NCBI RefSeq assembly: GCF_025821625.1
Contig: NZ_JACKSH010000148.1
Coordinates: 1-64,000 of the forward strand
Direction of reading: 5' to 3'
DNA: 64,000 nt
DNA from: Mycolicibacterium pyrenivorans
Lineage (GTDB): Bacteria > Actinomycetota > Actinomycetes > Mycobacteriales > Mycobacteriaceae
Under the pieces are notes generated by a model. The model searched no databases and was not told the origin of the DNA. It saw only the letters and a program-made list of their open reading frames with translations. A program made the translations under genes and the position numbers. This document shows positions 43,517 through 52,516 of this stretch, piece by piece (positions within the stretch are counted from its first letter, which is position 1; every line of letters begins with the position of its first letter).

Positions 43517-44406
43517 CCGGGGCGGTATACCCACGGGGCGCGGGGCAACCGCCGGGGGTCGAACTCGGCCAGCATGCCGTCGACCGTGCGCGACGTGTAT
43601 CCCAGCGACTCGGCGATCCGGCTCAGCGCGGCGGGCACACCGATCTCGGCAAGGGTCACCGCACCGTCGCGCTTGGCCAGCCGCGCGCCGTCGGCGTTGA
43701 GCACCAACGGCACATGGGCGTAGGTCGGTTCCGGGTAGCCGAGGAGTCGCGCGAGGTAAGCCTGCCGGGGCGACGATGCCAGCAGGTCGTCGCCGCGCAC
43801 CACCTGGTCGATGCCGGAGGCGGCGTCGTCGACGACCACGGCGAGGTTGTAGGCGGGCACCCCGTCGCCGCGGCGGACCACGAAGTCGTCGACAAGCCCG
43901 GTGTAGTCCCCGTGCAGCAGGTCGTGCACGGTGTATTCGGCGGCCCCACCGCCCTCGGTGCGCAGCCGGAGCGCGGGGGGCCGTCCGGTCTCCCGCCTCC
44001 TGGCGATGCGTTCGGCGTCGGTGAGGTTGCGACAGGTGCCGGGGTAGGCGCCCTCGGGCGCGTGTGGCGCCCGCGGTGCGGACGCGATATCCCTTCGTGT
44101 GCAATAGCATTCGTAGAGGTGCCCGCTCTCGGTCAGCTGGTCGACCACGGCGTCGTACCGTTGCGGGTGTTCCGTCTGCCGGGTGGCGGGCCCGTCCCAG
44201 GTGATCCCCAGTGCCGCAAGGTCCCGTAGCTGACGTTCCGCGATGTCGCTGTGGGTGCGATCGTCGAGGTCCTCGACCCGCATCAGGAAGCGCCGATCAC
44301 TCGCGCGGGCGAACAGCCACGCCAGCACGGCGGTGCGCAGGTTCCCGATGTGCAGGTCGGCAGACGGGCTCGGCGCGAACCTGCCCGCGCCGCGGGGACG
44401 GGTCAC
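43513..44406 (-). CDS. gluQ: Glutamyl-Q tRNA(Asp) synthetase
   Basis: A 297-residue protein, shorter than GltX because the anticodon-binding domain is missing. [20 protein letters not shown] has HIGN for [14 protein letters not shown] follows, zinc-type Cys residues are in YECYCTRRD and TCRNL, and [11 protein letters not shown] stands in for KMSKS. It glutamylates the cyclopentenediol of queuosine in tRNA-Asp. The GTG start overlaps the preceding gene's stop. Confidence 0.9.
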   Translation of the reverse strand: MTRPRGAGRFAPSPSADLHIGNLRTAVLAWLFARASDRRFLMRVEDLDDRTHSDIAERQLRDLAALGITWDGPATRQTEHPQRYDAVVDQLTESGHLYECYCTRRDIASAPRAPHAPEGAYPGTCRNLTDAERIARRRETGRPPALRLRTEGGGAAEYTVHDLLHGDYTGLVDDFVVRRGDGVPAYNLAVVVDDAASGIDQVVRGDDLLASSPRQAYLARLLGYPEPTYAHVPLVLNADGARLAKRDGAVTLAEIGVPAALSRIAESLGYTSRTVDGMLAEFDPRRLPRAPWVYRPG

Positions 44407-45713
44407 CGGACCAGTGCGTCGGCGAATGCCGAGCAGAACCAGTCCACGTCGGAGCGCGAGAACACCAGCGGCGGGCGGATTTTGAGGACGTGCCCCTCGC
44501 TGCCGCAGACCGAGATCAGCACCCGCCGGTCTCGCAGTGCGTTGACCAGGCGGCGGGCCTCGGCGCGGTCGGGTGTCTTGGCGCCCGGGTCGGTGACGAT
44601 CTCGACGCCGATGTAGAGGCCCGCGCCGCGGATGTCCCCGAGCCGCGGGTCGGCCATGCGGGACAATTCGGCCCGCAGGGCGGCGCCGATGTCGCGGGCG
44701 TTGTCCATCAGGCCGTCCTCGGCGATGACGTCGAGCACTGCCGAGGCGGCGGCCATCGACACCGGGTTCCCTGCGAAGGTGTTGAAGTACGGCACGCTGG
44801 TGGCGAACGAGGCGATCACGTCGGAGCGGCCCGCCATCGCCGCGACGGGCATGCCGTTGCCCATCGGCTTGCCCATCGTGACGAGGTCGGGGACGACGTG
44901 ATGCCTGGCGAAGCCCCACATTGCGTCACCGGTCCGCGCGAAGCCGGGCTGCACCTCGTCGGCGAGGAACACCCCGCCATGACGGCGCACGACGTCCACC
45001 GCGGGGCCGAGGACGTCCGGTGCGGCGTACACGCCGTCCGACGAGAAGATCGTGTCCAGGACCAGGGCGCTCACCCCGTACCCGGTGGCGACGAGGTCGT
45101 CGGCCGCGCGCGACACGTCGTCGGCGAATCGTGCGGCCAGTTCGGCGGCGGGCACCCGGTAGCTGTCCGGCGGCGGCACCGCCCGCACGTGGGGACCCAT
45201 GGACGACGTGCCACCCAGCGACGGTGAGATCGCGGTGACCGCGGCGGTGTTCCCGTGGTAGGCGTCGAGCGTGACGATGACACCGGTTGCGCCCGTGTGC
45301 ATTTCGGCGACCCGCAGCGCCAGGTCGTTGGCTTCGGAGCCGGTGCACGCGTACATCACCTGGTCGAGCGGGTCCGGCATGCTGGCCAGCAGCCGCTCGG
45401 AGTAGTCGACGATGCCCTGGTGCAGGTACCGGGTGTGGGTATTGAGCGTCAACATCTGGCGGGTGACGGCGTCGACGACGCGCCGTTCGCAGTGGCCGAC
45501 GCTGACGACGTTGTTGTAGGCGTCGAGGTACTCCACGCCGTCTGCGTCATAGAGGTGCGCGCCCTCGCCACGCACGATGTGCACCGGTCGCTCGTAGAAG
45601 AGGCGGTTCGCCGGGCCGAGCAGCCGTTCGCGCGCGGCGATGAGCGGCGCGGCCTCATCTTCGGTCGCGCCGCCTTTGTAGCTGTTCGAGTCCATGATGT
45701 TGGAGAAACTCAT
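44403..45713 (-). CDS. Class III PLP-dependent aminotransferase / phospho-lyase-like protein
   Basis: A 436-residue fold-type I class III enzyme: [49 protein letters not shown] (cofactor Asp) and [16 protein letters not shown] with the Schiff-base Lys. It resembles the AGXT2L branch (ethanolamine-phosphate and phosphohydroxylysine phospho-lyases). A kinase of the matching type is divergently encoded 47 bp away, supporting phospho-lyase over plain transamination, but this is inference. Confidence 0.83.
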   Translation of the reverse strand: MSFSNIMDSNSYKGGATEDEAAPLIAARERLLGPANRLFYERPVHIVRGEGAHLYDADGVEYLDAYNNVVSVGHCERRVVDAVTRQMLTLNTHTRYLHQGIVDYSERLLASMPDPLDQVMYACTGSEANDLALRVAEMHTGATGVIVTLDAYHGNTAAVTAISPSLGGTSSMGPHVRAVPPPDSYRVPAAELAARFADDVSRAADDLVATGYGVSALVLDTIFSSDGVYAAPDVLGPAVDVVRRHGGVFLADEVQPGFARTGDAMWGFARHHVVPDLVTMGKPMGNGMPVAAMAGRSDVIASFATSVPYFNTFAGNPVSMAAASAVLDVIAEDGLMDNARDIGAALRAELSRMADPRLGDIRGAGLYIGVEIVTDPGAKTPDRAEARRLVNALRDRRVLISVCGSEGHVLKIRPPLVFSRSDVDWFCSAFADALVR

Positions 45714-45760
45714 CGCACCCCAGTCTGCTGCATCGCGGCTTCTCGTTCAGAATTGTGGAG

Positions 45761-46765
45761 ATGTCCGGACTGCCGCCCGATCACGAGAGCTACGCCCGCG
45801 CCGCGCTGCCCGCCTACGGTCGCGACCGCGACGCGACGTTGAGGCTGCTCAGCCTGTCGGAGAACGCCACCTACCTGGTTGCCGACGACGAGCCGATGGT
45901 GCTGCGGGTGCACCGGCCCGGCTATCACTCACTGGACGGCATCAGATCAGAGCTGAGCTGGATGGCAGCGCTGCGCACCGAGACGCCGGTGGCCACGCCG
46001 GAGTTGATCCGGGCCGCCGACGGCAGCGACGTGGTGGACGGCGTGGTAGGGGAGAACATGCTGCATGTCGATGCGGTGTCGTTCATCGAGGGCTGCACCG
46101 CGGAGGAGAACCCGGCCGCGGTGGGTTTCGACGAGTTGGGCAGGCTCTGCGCGCACATGCACGACCACGTCGGAGGGTGGCAAACGCCGGACTACTTCAC
46201 GCGGTTCCGCTGGGATGTGGAGGCGACGCTCGGGCCGGATGCGCGGTGGGGCAACTGGCGCGAGGCTCCCGGGCTGACGTCCGACGGTGCCGCCGTCGTC
46301 GAGCGGGCGGCCGCGCAGGTGGCCGACGCTCTGACAGCGTTCGGGCAGGGCCCCGACCGGTTCGGGCTGATCCACGCCGATCTGCGGATGGCGAACCTGA
46401 TGATCGACCCGGTCTCGGGATCTGGCGGGTCGTCTCCGATCACCGTCATCGACTTCGACGACTGTGGCTGGTCATGGCACCTGGCCGACCTCGGCGCGGT
46501 GGTGTCGTTCATCGAGGACACCCCCGAGGCCGAGCACATGATCGCCGACTGGCTGCGCGGCTACCGCGAGGTGCGCGAGATTCCCCCCGACCATCTCGGC
46601 ATGATCCCGACCTTCGTGATGCTGCGCCGGCTGATGTTGACCGCGTGGGTGGCCTCGCACGCCGACGCCGACGCGGCGGTCGCCTTCACGGACGGCTTCG
46701 CGGTGGGAACGGCGGCGCTGGCCGACCGCTACCTGAGCGACCGGGGCTGGATGCGCTACGAGTAA
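45761..46765 (+). CDS. APH-fold kinase (SrkA/hydroxylysine kinase-like)
   Basis: A 334-residue kinase: SENATYLVADDEPMVLRVHR (nucleotide region), catalytic loop LIHADLRMANLM (about 204-215) and VIDFDDCGWSWHLADLG (metal Asp). The HADLxxxNxM and DFDDxGxxW pattern fits the homoserine kinase II/SrkA/AGPHD1 branch. It is divergent from the class III PLP gene; together they may phosphorylate and then eliminate phosphate from an amino-alcohol. GTG at 45755 is an alternative start. Confidence 0.83.
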   Translation: MSGLPPDHESYARAALPAYGRDRDATLRLLSLSENATYLVADDEPMVLRVHRPGYHSLDGIRSELSWMAALRTETPVATPELIRAADGSDVVDGVVGENMLHVDAVSFIEGCTAEENPAAVGFDELGRLCAHMHDHVGGWQTPDYFTRFRWDVEATLGPDARWGNWREAPGLTSDGAAVVERAAAQVADALTAFGQGPDRFGLIHADLRMANLMIDPVSGSGGSSPITVIDFDDCGWSWHLADLGAVVSFIEDTPEAEHMIADWLRGYREVREIPPDHLGMIPTFVMLRRLMLTAWVASHADADAAVAFTDGFAVGTAALADRYLSDRGWMRYE

Positions 46766-46768
46766 CCG

Positions 46769-47644
46769 CTAGCCGAGATCGGCCAGCTTGCTCACAGCGG
46801 GCGACATCCCGTCGATCCACGCTGCCGGTGCACCCGTCGTCGGGGTGACGATCGCGGTGTGCACACCGAGTCGTGCGTAGTCGGCCATCTGGAAGACGAA
46901 CTCGTCGACGTTGTCGGGGGTGGGACGCGGGTTGTTGGCCAGCAGCGTCTTTCGGATGCTGTCGTAGTCGCGGCCCACGGCGTCGCAGTGCCGGCGCAGC
47001 ACATCGAGCTTGTGGGCGACGTCCTCGGGGGAGCTGGCGAACAGGTTGCACGCATCGCCATACTGGGCGACCAGCCGCAACGTCTTGCGCTCCCCGCTGC
47101 CGCCGATCATCACCTTGGGTCGATTGATCGGCTGCGGCGAGCACAGCGTCTCCTCCAGCCGGTAGTGCTTGCCGACGAACGGCCCGTTGTTGGCCGGGTC
47201 CCACATCTGGTCGCAGATCTGCAGCGCCTCTTCGAGTCGTTCGAACCGCTCGGACAGCGACGGGAACTCCACCCCGAGGCCGCGGTGCTCGCGTTCGAAC
47301 CACGCGGCGCCCATGCCGAGCACCGCGCGCCCGCCCGACAGCACGTCGAGTGTGGTCACGGTCTTTGCGAGCAGTCCCGGATGGCGGTAGGTGACACCGG
47401 TGACGAGCAGTCCCAGGCTGACGGACGAGGTGTGCGCGGCCAGGTAGCCGAGGGTGGTGTACCCCTCCAGCATGTTCGCCTCGGCAGGCAGTCCCGTCGG
47501 CTCGATCTGGAAGAGGTGGTCCATGAACGACAACCAGGTCGCGCCGGCGGCCTCGGCGGCGGCACCGACTTCGGCCAGCTCGCCGGCGATGGCGGTGGTC
47601 CCGCCGTCGATGTCGAAGATGGGTACGTGGAATCCAAGGTCCAT
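46769..47644 (-). CDS. LLM-class F420-dependent oxidoreductase
   Basis: A 291-residue luciferase-like barrel: TWLSFMDHLFQI, VSLGLLVTGVTYRHPGLLAK, VLGMGAAWFEREHRGLGVEF, MIGGSGERKTLRLVAQYGDA, all typical of mycobacterial F420 enzymes (ExGWxxxE-type block here AAWFEREH). The substrate is unknown. ATG at 47644 (MDLGFHVPIF) was chosen as it lies 16 bp behind the MBL gene. Confidence 0.86.
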   Translation of the reverse strand: MDLGFHVPIFDIDGGTTAIAGELAEVGAAAEAAGATWLSFMDHLFQIEPTGLPAEANMLEGYTTLGYLAAHTSSVSLGLLVTGVTYRHPGLLAKTVTTLDVLSGGRAVLGMGAAWFEREHRGLGVEFPSLSERFERLEEALQICDQMWDPANNGPFVGKHYRLEETLCSPQPINRPKVMIGGSGERKTLRLVAQYGDACNLFASSPEDVAHKLDVLRRHCDAVGRDYDSIRKTLLANNPRPTPDNVDEFVFQMADYARLGVHTAIVTPTTGAPAAWIDGMSPAVSKLADLG

Positions 47645-47660
47645 GACTGCGTACAAAGCG

Positions 47661-48311
47661 TCAGCCGCGACGGGCATTCCCCGTACTGGAAGGAAGTCCG
47701 TCGAGCGCATTCGCGACGTGATCCGGCCATTCTCCGGGCCGGATGCGATGCACCGCCGTGTCGCCCTGGAAGGCACTGGAGATCACCACGTCGGGTTCGA
47801 GCCCGGCGAGCAGGCGCAGGCTGTCGGCGAGTGAGTCCGGGTCGCTGATGCCTTCGATGTAGCCGGCCCACCACCGGCCCTCGGCGTTGCGGATCAGGGT
47901 GTCGCCGGTGAACAGGTAGGTGCCCTCGGCCCCGTGGACCTGGTAGCAGGTGCTGCCCGGCGAGTGCCCCGGGGTGGGGATGACCTCGATGCCGTTGTCA
48001 TCGGTGTGGCGGCTGCCGAGCGGGACGTCGACGTGGGCGTGCCGGCTGATGTCCCGGAGTTCTGCCGTGGGCGCGTGCAGGGTCGAATCGAATTGCTGGG
48101 CAATCGCTTTCAGCATCGGCCCGGCCTCATCGCGGTGGGAGAGATACTGGTCGGCGACACCGCCGAGTTTCTCGATCTCGGCGAACTCGGCGTCGGTGGC
48201 CGGCGAGTAGAACAGGGCGTTGCGCCCCGTCCACAGGTACGCGTGGGTGGTCAGGCCGGGGAACGGTGAATCGGTCTGTGTCTCCCAGAGATCGGTCAGT
48301 ACTTGTCGCAT
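47661..48311 (-). CDS. Metallo-beta-lactamase fold protein with a reduced metal motif
   Basis: A 216-residue MBL-fold protein starting at MRQVLTDLWE behind GAGGAGGAGA. Expected elements are THAYLWTG, the loop PTPGHSPGSTCYQV and YLFTGDTLI. The HxHxDH metal site is replaced by YLSHRDEAGP, so a dinuclear zinc site cannot form in the usual way. A single-metal or altered activity is likely. The gene is co-directional with the LLM oxidoreductase. Confidence 0.78.
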   Translation of the reverse strand: MRQVLTDLWETQTDSPFPGLTTHAYLWTGRNALFYSPATDAEFAEIEKLGGVADQYLSHRDEAGPMLKAIAQQFDSTLHAPTAELRDISRHAHVDVPLGSRHTDDNGIEVIPTPGHSPGSTCYQVHGAEGTYLFTGDTLIRNAEGRWWAGYIEGISDPDSLADSLRLLAGLEPDVVISSAFQGDTAVHRIRPGEWPDHVANALDGLPSSTGNARRG

Positions 48312-48458
48312 TGGTCTCCTCCTCTTCAGTGTCCTCCCTCGAGGGTGCAACCTGAACAATTGTTGAGGTCAAGGGTCGAGTTATCCCCAATCGCGTTTCC
48401 ATCCACAGGTCGGGTTCTGCGCGAATCAGTTCGCTCATATGTTCGATAACGTGGGGTC

Positions 48459-49844
48459 ATGGGTCAGTTCGTCACCGGTGAAGCGGCGCGGGCACGGGTG
48501 CGTGCGCTGCTCGATCAGGTCGACGTGGCCCAGTGCGGAATGCGGGAGCTCTCCTGGGATGAGGTGGGAAATGCGTTCCGCGTGGAGATGGCCGAGCGGC
48601 TCGAAACCCAGGAACGGGTCAACCGAGGGTTGATGTATCGGGTGTTCGGCCAGATCGCCGACCCACCCGATGAGGCGGGCGCGGCACCGGTGCTCGTCGA
48701 CCGGTTGCGCGCGCGGCTGCGGATCCCGGCCCGGGAGGTCAAACGCCGGATCAAGGTCGCCGCAAAGATCCTGCCCCGGCGCCAGCTCACCGGCCCCCCG
48801 CTGCCGCCGCTGTTACCCCGTTCGGCCGACGCGGTAGCTGCCGGGAATCTGGGTGAGGATCACCTCAAAGCCATCACCGCCACCATCGACAAGCTGCCGT
48901 CGTGCACCTCGGACACCGACCGCGCCGAAGTGGAAGCGACCTTGGTGCGCGAGTCCGCCACCAACGACGCCGATTTCGTCACCGAGCTCGGCAAGGGCAT
49001 CGACAACGTGTTCAATCCAGACGGGCACTACGACGAACAGGATCGGGCGCGCCGGCGCGGCCTGGTGTTGGGCCCGCAGGGACCTGACGGGATGTCGAAG
49101 TTGACGGGCTGGGTCGATCCGGAGAACCGCGCCTACATCGAGGCGAGCACAGCCGCGGCTCGCCCGGGCCGCCACCTTCCCGACGGATCCATCGAGGAAA
49201 CCCGCGACGAGCGTTCGATGCCTCAGCGCTGCCACGACGGCATCAAACTCGCACTCAAGCTCGGTATTGCTTCGGGGAAGATGGGCTCGCACCGCGGGCA
49301 TCCGGTCACCGTGATCGCGCGGACCACGCTGGCCGAGCTCAATCAGGCGGCCCACGCGGTGAGCGATCCCGGGGTGTCGATGCCTCCTCCGGCGCGGACC
49401 GGCGGGAACACCGCGCTGCCGATGCGCGACCTGATCCGGATGGCCGCCGATGCGATCCACTACCTGGCCGTGTTCGACGAACACACCGGCCGCCCGCTCT
49501 ACCTGGGCCGCCAGACCCGGATAGCGACCGCCGACCAGCGGATCATCTGCTATGCGCGCGACGGCGGCTGCACCCGACCCAACTGCCTGGAACCGGGTTA
49601 TCACAGCGAGGTCCACCACAGCCCTGACTGGCACCCCGACGGCCGCACCGACTCCGATGCACTGTTCTTCGCCTGCGGACCCGACCACGCGGCGGTCACC
49701 GAAGGCCGCATGCACACCACGGTCACCGAACACGGCCGCCTCGCCTGGACCGACGGCACCACCCAACCCCAGATCAACCGAGCCCACCACCCCGACGAAA
49801 TGCTGCGCGGCGACCCCGATCCACCGCCGGTCGTCGACGGTTGA
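48459..49844 (+). CDS. DUF222/HNH endonuclease-domain protein (13E12 repeat family)
   Basis: A 461-residue protein: an N-terminal DUF222 helical region (MRELSWDEVGNAFRVEMAER to MSKLTGWVDPENRAYIEAST) and a C-terminal HNH-like module CYARDGGCTRPNC, then EVHHSPDWHPDGRTDSDALF with the paired His. Such 13E12 proteins occur in many copies in mycobacteria and may derive from mobile elements; their role is unproven. No flanking direct repeats were found here. Confidence 0.87.
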   Translation: MGQFVTGEAARARVRALLDQVDVAQCGMRELSWDEVGNAFRVEMAERLETQERVNRGLMYRVFGQIADPPDEAGAAPVLVDRLRARLRIPAREVKRRIKVAAKILPRRQLTGPPLPPLLPRSADAVAAGNLGEDHLKAITATIDKLPSCTSDTDRAEVEATLVRESATNDADFVTELGKGIDNVFNPDGHYDEQDRARRRGLVLGPQGPDGMSKLTGWVDPENRAYIEASTAAARPGRHLPDGSIEETRDERSMPQRCHDGIKLALKLGIASGKMGSHRGHPVTVIARTTLAELNQAAHAVSDPGVSMPPPARTGGNTALPMRDLIRMAADAIHYLAVFDEHTGRPLYLGRQTRIATADQRIICYARDGGCTRPNCLEPGYHSEVHHSPDWHPDGRTDSDALFFACGPDHAAVTEGRMHTTVTEHGRLAWTDGTTQPQINRAHHPDEMLRGDPDPPPVVDG

Positions 49845-49875
49845 GGCCGGGAACACCCGTCTTTCGTAGACTGCG

Positions 49876-50760
49876 GTGGTGCCTGAACGTGTGACTTTCG
49901 AGTCCGGCGGGGACACCTGCGTGGGTTATCTCTACGGCGATGCCGCCCCGACACCATGGCCGTGTGTCGTCCTCTGCACCGGATTCGGCGGAACGCAGGA
50001 CACGCCGTCGATCATCGCCACGGCGCAGGCGTTCGCCGACGCCGGATACCTGGCCCTCACGTTCGACTACCGCAACTTCGGTGAAAGCGGTGGTGAGCCA
50101 AGGCAACTCGTCGACATCTCCGGTCAGCTCGACGACATCCACGGTGCCGTGGAGTTCGCGCGCCGCAACGATCGGGTCGATCCCGCACGAATTGTGTTGT
50201 GGGGCACCTCGCTGGGAGGCGGGCATGTCGTCACGGCCGCCGCGCGCGATCGACGGATCGCGGCAGTGATCGCGCAGATACCGTTCAACGGGTTCCCGAA
50301 GAAGGTCGAGGGACGATCACCCGCGGCGACGCTCCGGCTTCTGTGGGCGATGACCGTCGACTCCCTCCTGGGGATGCTTCACCTGCGGCCGCACTACATG
50401 CCCGCCGTCGCGGGACCGGGTGAACTCGCCGTGATGTCCAGCCAGGAAGCCCAGCACACCATCGACGGCATGACGAGCCCCACCTGGCGCAATTCGGTCG
50501 CACCCCGCGCGCTGTTCGCGATGATGCGTTACAAGCCAGGCGATCACGCCCCGCGGGTAACCGCCCCGATGCTGGTCTGCGTCGGTGAGCGCGACCGGGA
50601 GACCCTCGCCGATACCGCCTCCGAGCTGGCTCACCGGGCACCTCACGGGGAGCTGCTCACGTATCCATGGGCGCATTTCGACTTCTACCGGGAGGACCGT
50701 CGGCAGCGGGTGATCGGCGATCAGATCGCCTTCGCCGACCGCGTGCTCCACGACGGCTGA
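49876..50760 (+). CDS. Alpha/beta-hydrolase family protein
   Basis: A 294-residue hydrolase: oxyanion region VLCTGFGGTQDTPSI, nucleophile elbow GTSLGGGHV (about 116-124), acid in VCVGERDRETL and His in YPWAHFDFY. The serine triad suggests an esterase or peptidase of the dienelactone hydrolase-like group. The start is GTG at 49876 or 49879. It converges on the OpuC operon. Confidence 0.82.
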   Translation: MVPERVTFESGGDTCVGYLYGDAAPTPWPCVVLCTGFGGTQDTPSIIATAQAFADAGYLALTFDYRNFGESGGEPRQLVDISGQLDDIHGAVEFARRNDRVDPARIVLWGTSLGGGHVVTAAARDRRIAAVIAQIPFNGFPKKVEGRSPAATLRLLWAMTVDSLLGMLHLRPHYMPAVAGPGELAVMSSQEAQHTIDGMTSPTWRNSVAPRALFAMMRYKPGDHAPRVTAPMLVCVGERDRETLADTASELAHRAPHGELLTYPWAHFDFYREDRRQRVIGDQIAFADRVLHDG

Positions 50761-50765
50761 ACCCG

Positions 50766-51728
50766 TTACGACACCAGGCCCTGCTCGATCAACCAGTCAC
50801 GAGCGACCAGGGCCGGATCGTCACCGTCGTTGTCGACCTTGGCATTCAACGCGAGCATTGTCTCGTTCGTGAGTCTCGGGTTCAGTTGGGCGAAGATCTC
50901 TTCCAACTCGGGATGCGCGTCGAGCAGCTCGGAGTCGATGACTTCGCTGAGGTTGTACAGCGGGAAGAACGTCTTGTCGTCCTCGAGGACTCTGAGGTTC
51001 AGCGCGGGGATGCGTCCGTCAGTGGTGAAGACCTCGCCGAAGTTGCACACCCCGTCGGCGGTGGCCGTGTAAATGACACCGGTGTCGAGAGTCGCGACGT
51101 TGCCGAGGTCGGCGCGGGTCAGCCCGTAGGTCTGCAACATCGGCACGAATCCGTCGTTACGGCTGGCGAATTCGCTCTCCACGCAGAAGGTCAGCTCGGA
51201 ACGGTCGAGATTGGTCAGGTCGGAGAGCCGGGTGACCCCGAGGCGCTCTGCGGCGTCCTCGCGGATCGCAAATGCATACGTGTTGTTCAGGGGGGCGGGC
51301 GGAAGCCAGGTCAGCCCGTTCGCCTGATCTGCTTCATTGACCGCCTGCCACTGGGCGATCTCGTCCTTGATGGGCTGCTCGTTGCCCAGATAGTTGATCC
51401 AACCGGTTCCCGTGTACTCCGGCGAGATGTCGGCATCGCCGTTGAGCAACGCTTGGCGCACACCGAAACTGCCGGGCGTGTTGGTCAGGTTGGTGACATC
51501 GGCCCCGGCTGTGCTCAGGATGGTCGACAGCATGTTGCCGAGTATCAGTTGCTCGGTGAAGTCCTTCGCCGCGACGGTGATCGGCACACCCTCCAGGGAC
51601 TCGTAGTGCTGAATCGTCCCCGGATCCGCCGCCAGCACAGCCCCGCTGGCCGACCGCAGTCCGCATCCGCAGGCCAGGACGATACAGGCCACGGCAGCCA
51701 CGGCTTTGGGCCAGTAGCGCGCGGGCAT
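50766..51728 (-). CDS. Osmoprotectant ABC transporter (OpuC type), binding lipoprotein
   Basis: A 320-residue OpuAC-type binding protein with a lipobox (ACGC after AAVACIVLA), VAAKDFTEQLILGNMLSTIL, and DADISPEYTGTGWINYLGN, the aromatic ligand cage region. It is last in the operon permease-ATPase-permease-binding protein (54349 down to 50766). Its ATG overlaps the permease stop by one base. It differs markedly from ProX at 21515. Confidence 0.9.
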   Translation of the reverse strand: MPARYWPKAVAAVACIVLACGCGLRSASGAVLAADPGTIQHYESLEGVPITVAAKDFTEQLILGNMLSTILSTAGADVTNLTNTPGSFGVRQALLNGDADISPEYTGTGWINYLGNEQPIKDEIAQWQAVNEADQANGLTWLPPAPLNNTYAFAIREDAAERLGVTRLSDLTNLDRSELTFCVESEFASRNDGFVPMLQTYGLTRADLGNVATLDTGVIYTATADGVCNFGEVFTTDGRIPALNLRVLEDDKTFFPLYNLSEVIDSELLDAHPELEEIFAQLNPRLTNETMLALNAKVDNDGDDPALVARDWLIEQGLVS

Positions 51729-52516
51729 CAGAGTCCCTTCGGCGCGGCGACGATTTCGACGACGCGGGCCAGCCAGTCGATGAACAGCGCCAGCGCGGCC
51801 ACCAGAATGGCCCCGACCAACAAGGTCACGTTCTGCTGCAACTTGATCCCCGTGGTGATCAGCTGTCCCAGTCCGCCTCCACCGGTGAACGACGCCAGAG
51901 CAGCGGTGCCGACGATGAGCACCAACGCGGTTCGTACGCCTGCCACGATCACGGCGAGGGCCAACGGCAACTCGACGCGCAGCAGCGTGGAGAACGAGGA
52001 CATCCCCATGCCGCGGGCGGCCTCGACGAGGCGCGGGTCGACGCCGTCCAGGCCGGTCACCGTGTTGGCGATGATCGGCAGCGCGCCGTAAACCGTCAAC
52101 GCGATGATGGCACCGACCTGCCCGATGCCGAAGAGCACCGCGCCGAGTGCGATCAACCCGATCGCCGGTGCCGCCTGACCGAATCCTGCGACGGTGATGA
52201 CCGGCTTCGAGTAACGGCGCATCGGACCGCGGGTCAGGATGATGCCGATCGGTATCGCGATCACGCAGGTCATCACCGTTGCCGCGAGGCTGATCGTCAT
52301 GTGTTGGCGCAGCAGCGTCAGCAGGTTCGAGACGCCCAAAGATCGCTGCTCCGAATCGGATACGTCGGCGACATGGACGTACACCAACGAGCCCACCACG
52401 GCGATGACACACGCCAATGGCTGGATCACCCAGCGGCCGAGGCCGCGACGGCTGTCTCGGCGCGCATCCGAACCGGTTTCACCCCCGGCGACGAGTTCTG
52501 GGACGGCGGCCGTCAC
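51728..52516 (-). CDS. Osmoprotectant ABC transporter (OpuC type), second permease
   Basis: A 262-residue permease with about six membrane helices (WVIQPLACVIAVVGSLVYVH, LAATVMTCVIAIPIGIILTR) and coupling loop VDPRLVEAARGMGMSSFSTL. The GTG start at 52516 overlaps the ATPase stop (GTGA). It is fuller at the N-terminus than the first permease. Confidence 0.88.
   Translation of the reverse strand: MTAAVPELVAGGETGSDARRDSRRGLGRWVIQPLACVIAVVGSLVYVHVADVSDSEQRSLGVSNLLTLLRQHMTISLAATVMTCVIAIPIGIILTRGPMRRYSKPVITVAGFGQAAPAIGLIALGAVLFGIGQVGAIIALTVYGALPIIANTVTGLDGVDPRLVEAARGMGMSSFSTLLRVELPLALAVIVAGVRTALVLIVGTAALASFTGGGGLGQLITTGIKLQQNVTLLVGAILVAALALFIDWLARVVEIVAAPKGL

Noticed and set aside
48312..48458. 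Possible insertion-sequence edges around the 13E12/HNH gene
   Set aside because: I looked for terminal inverted repeats or target duplications near 48312-48458 and 49845-49875 and saw none; it is listed as a gene only.
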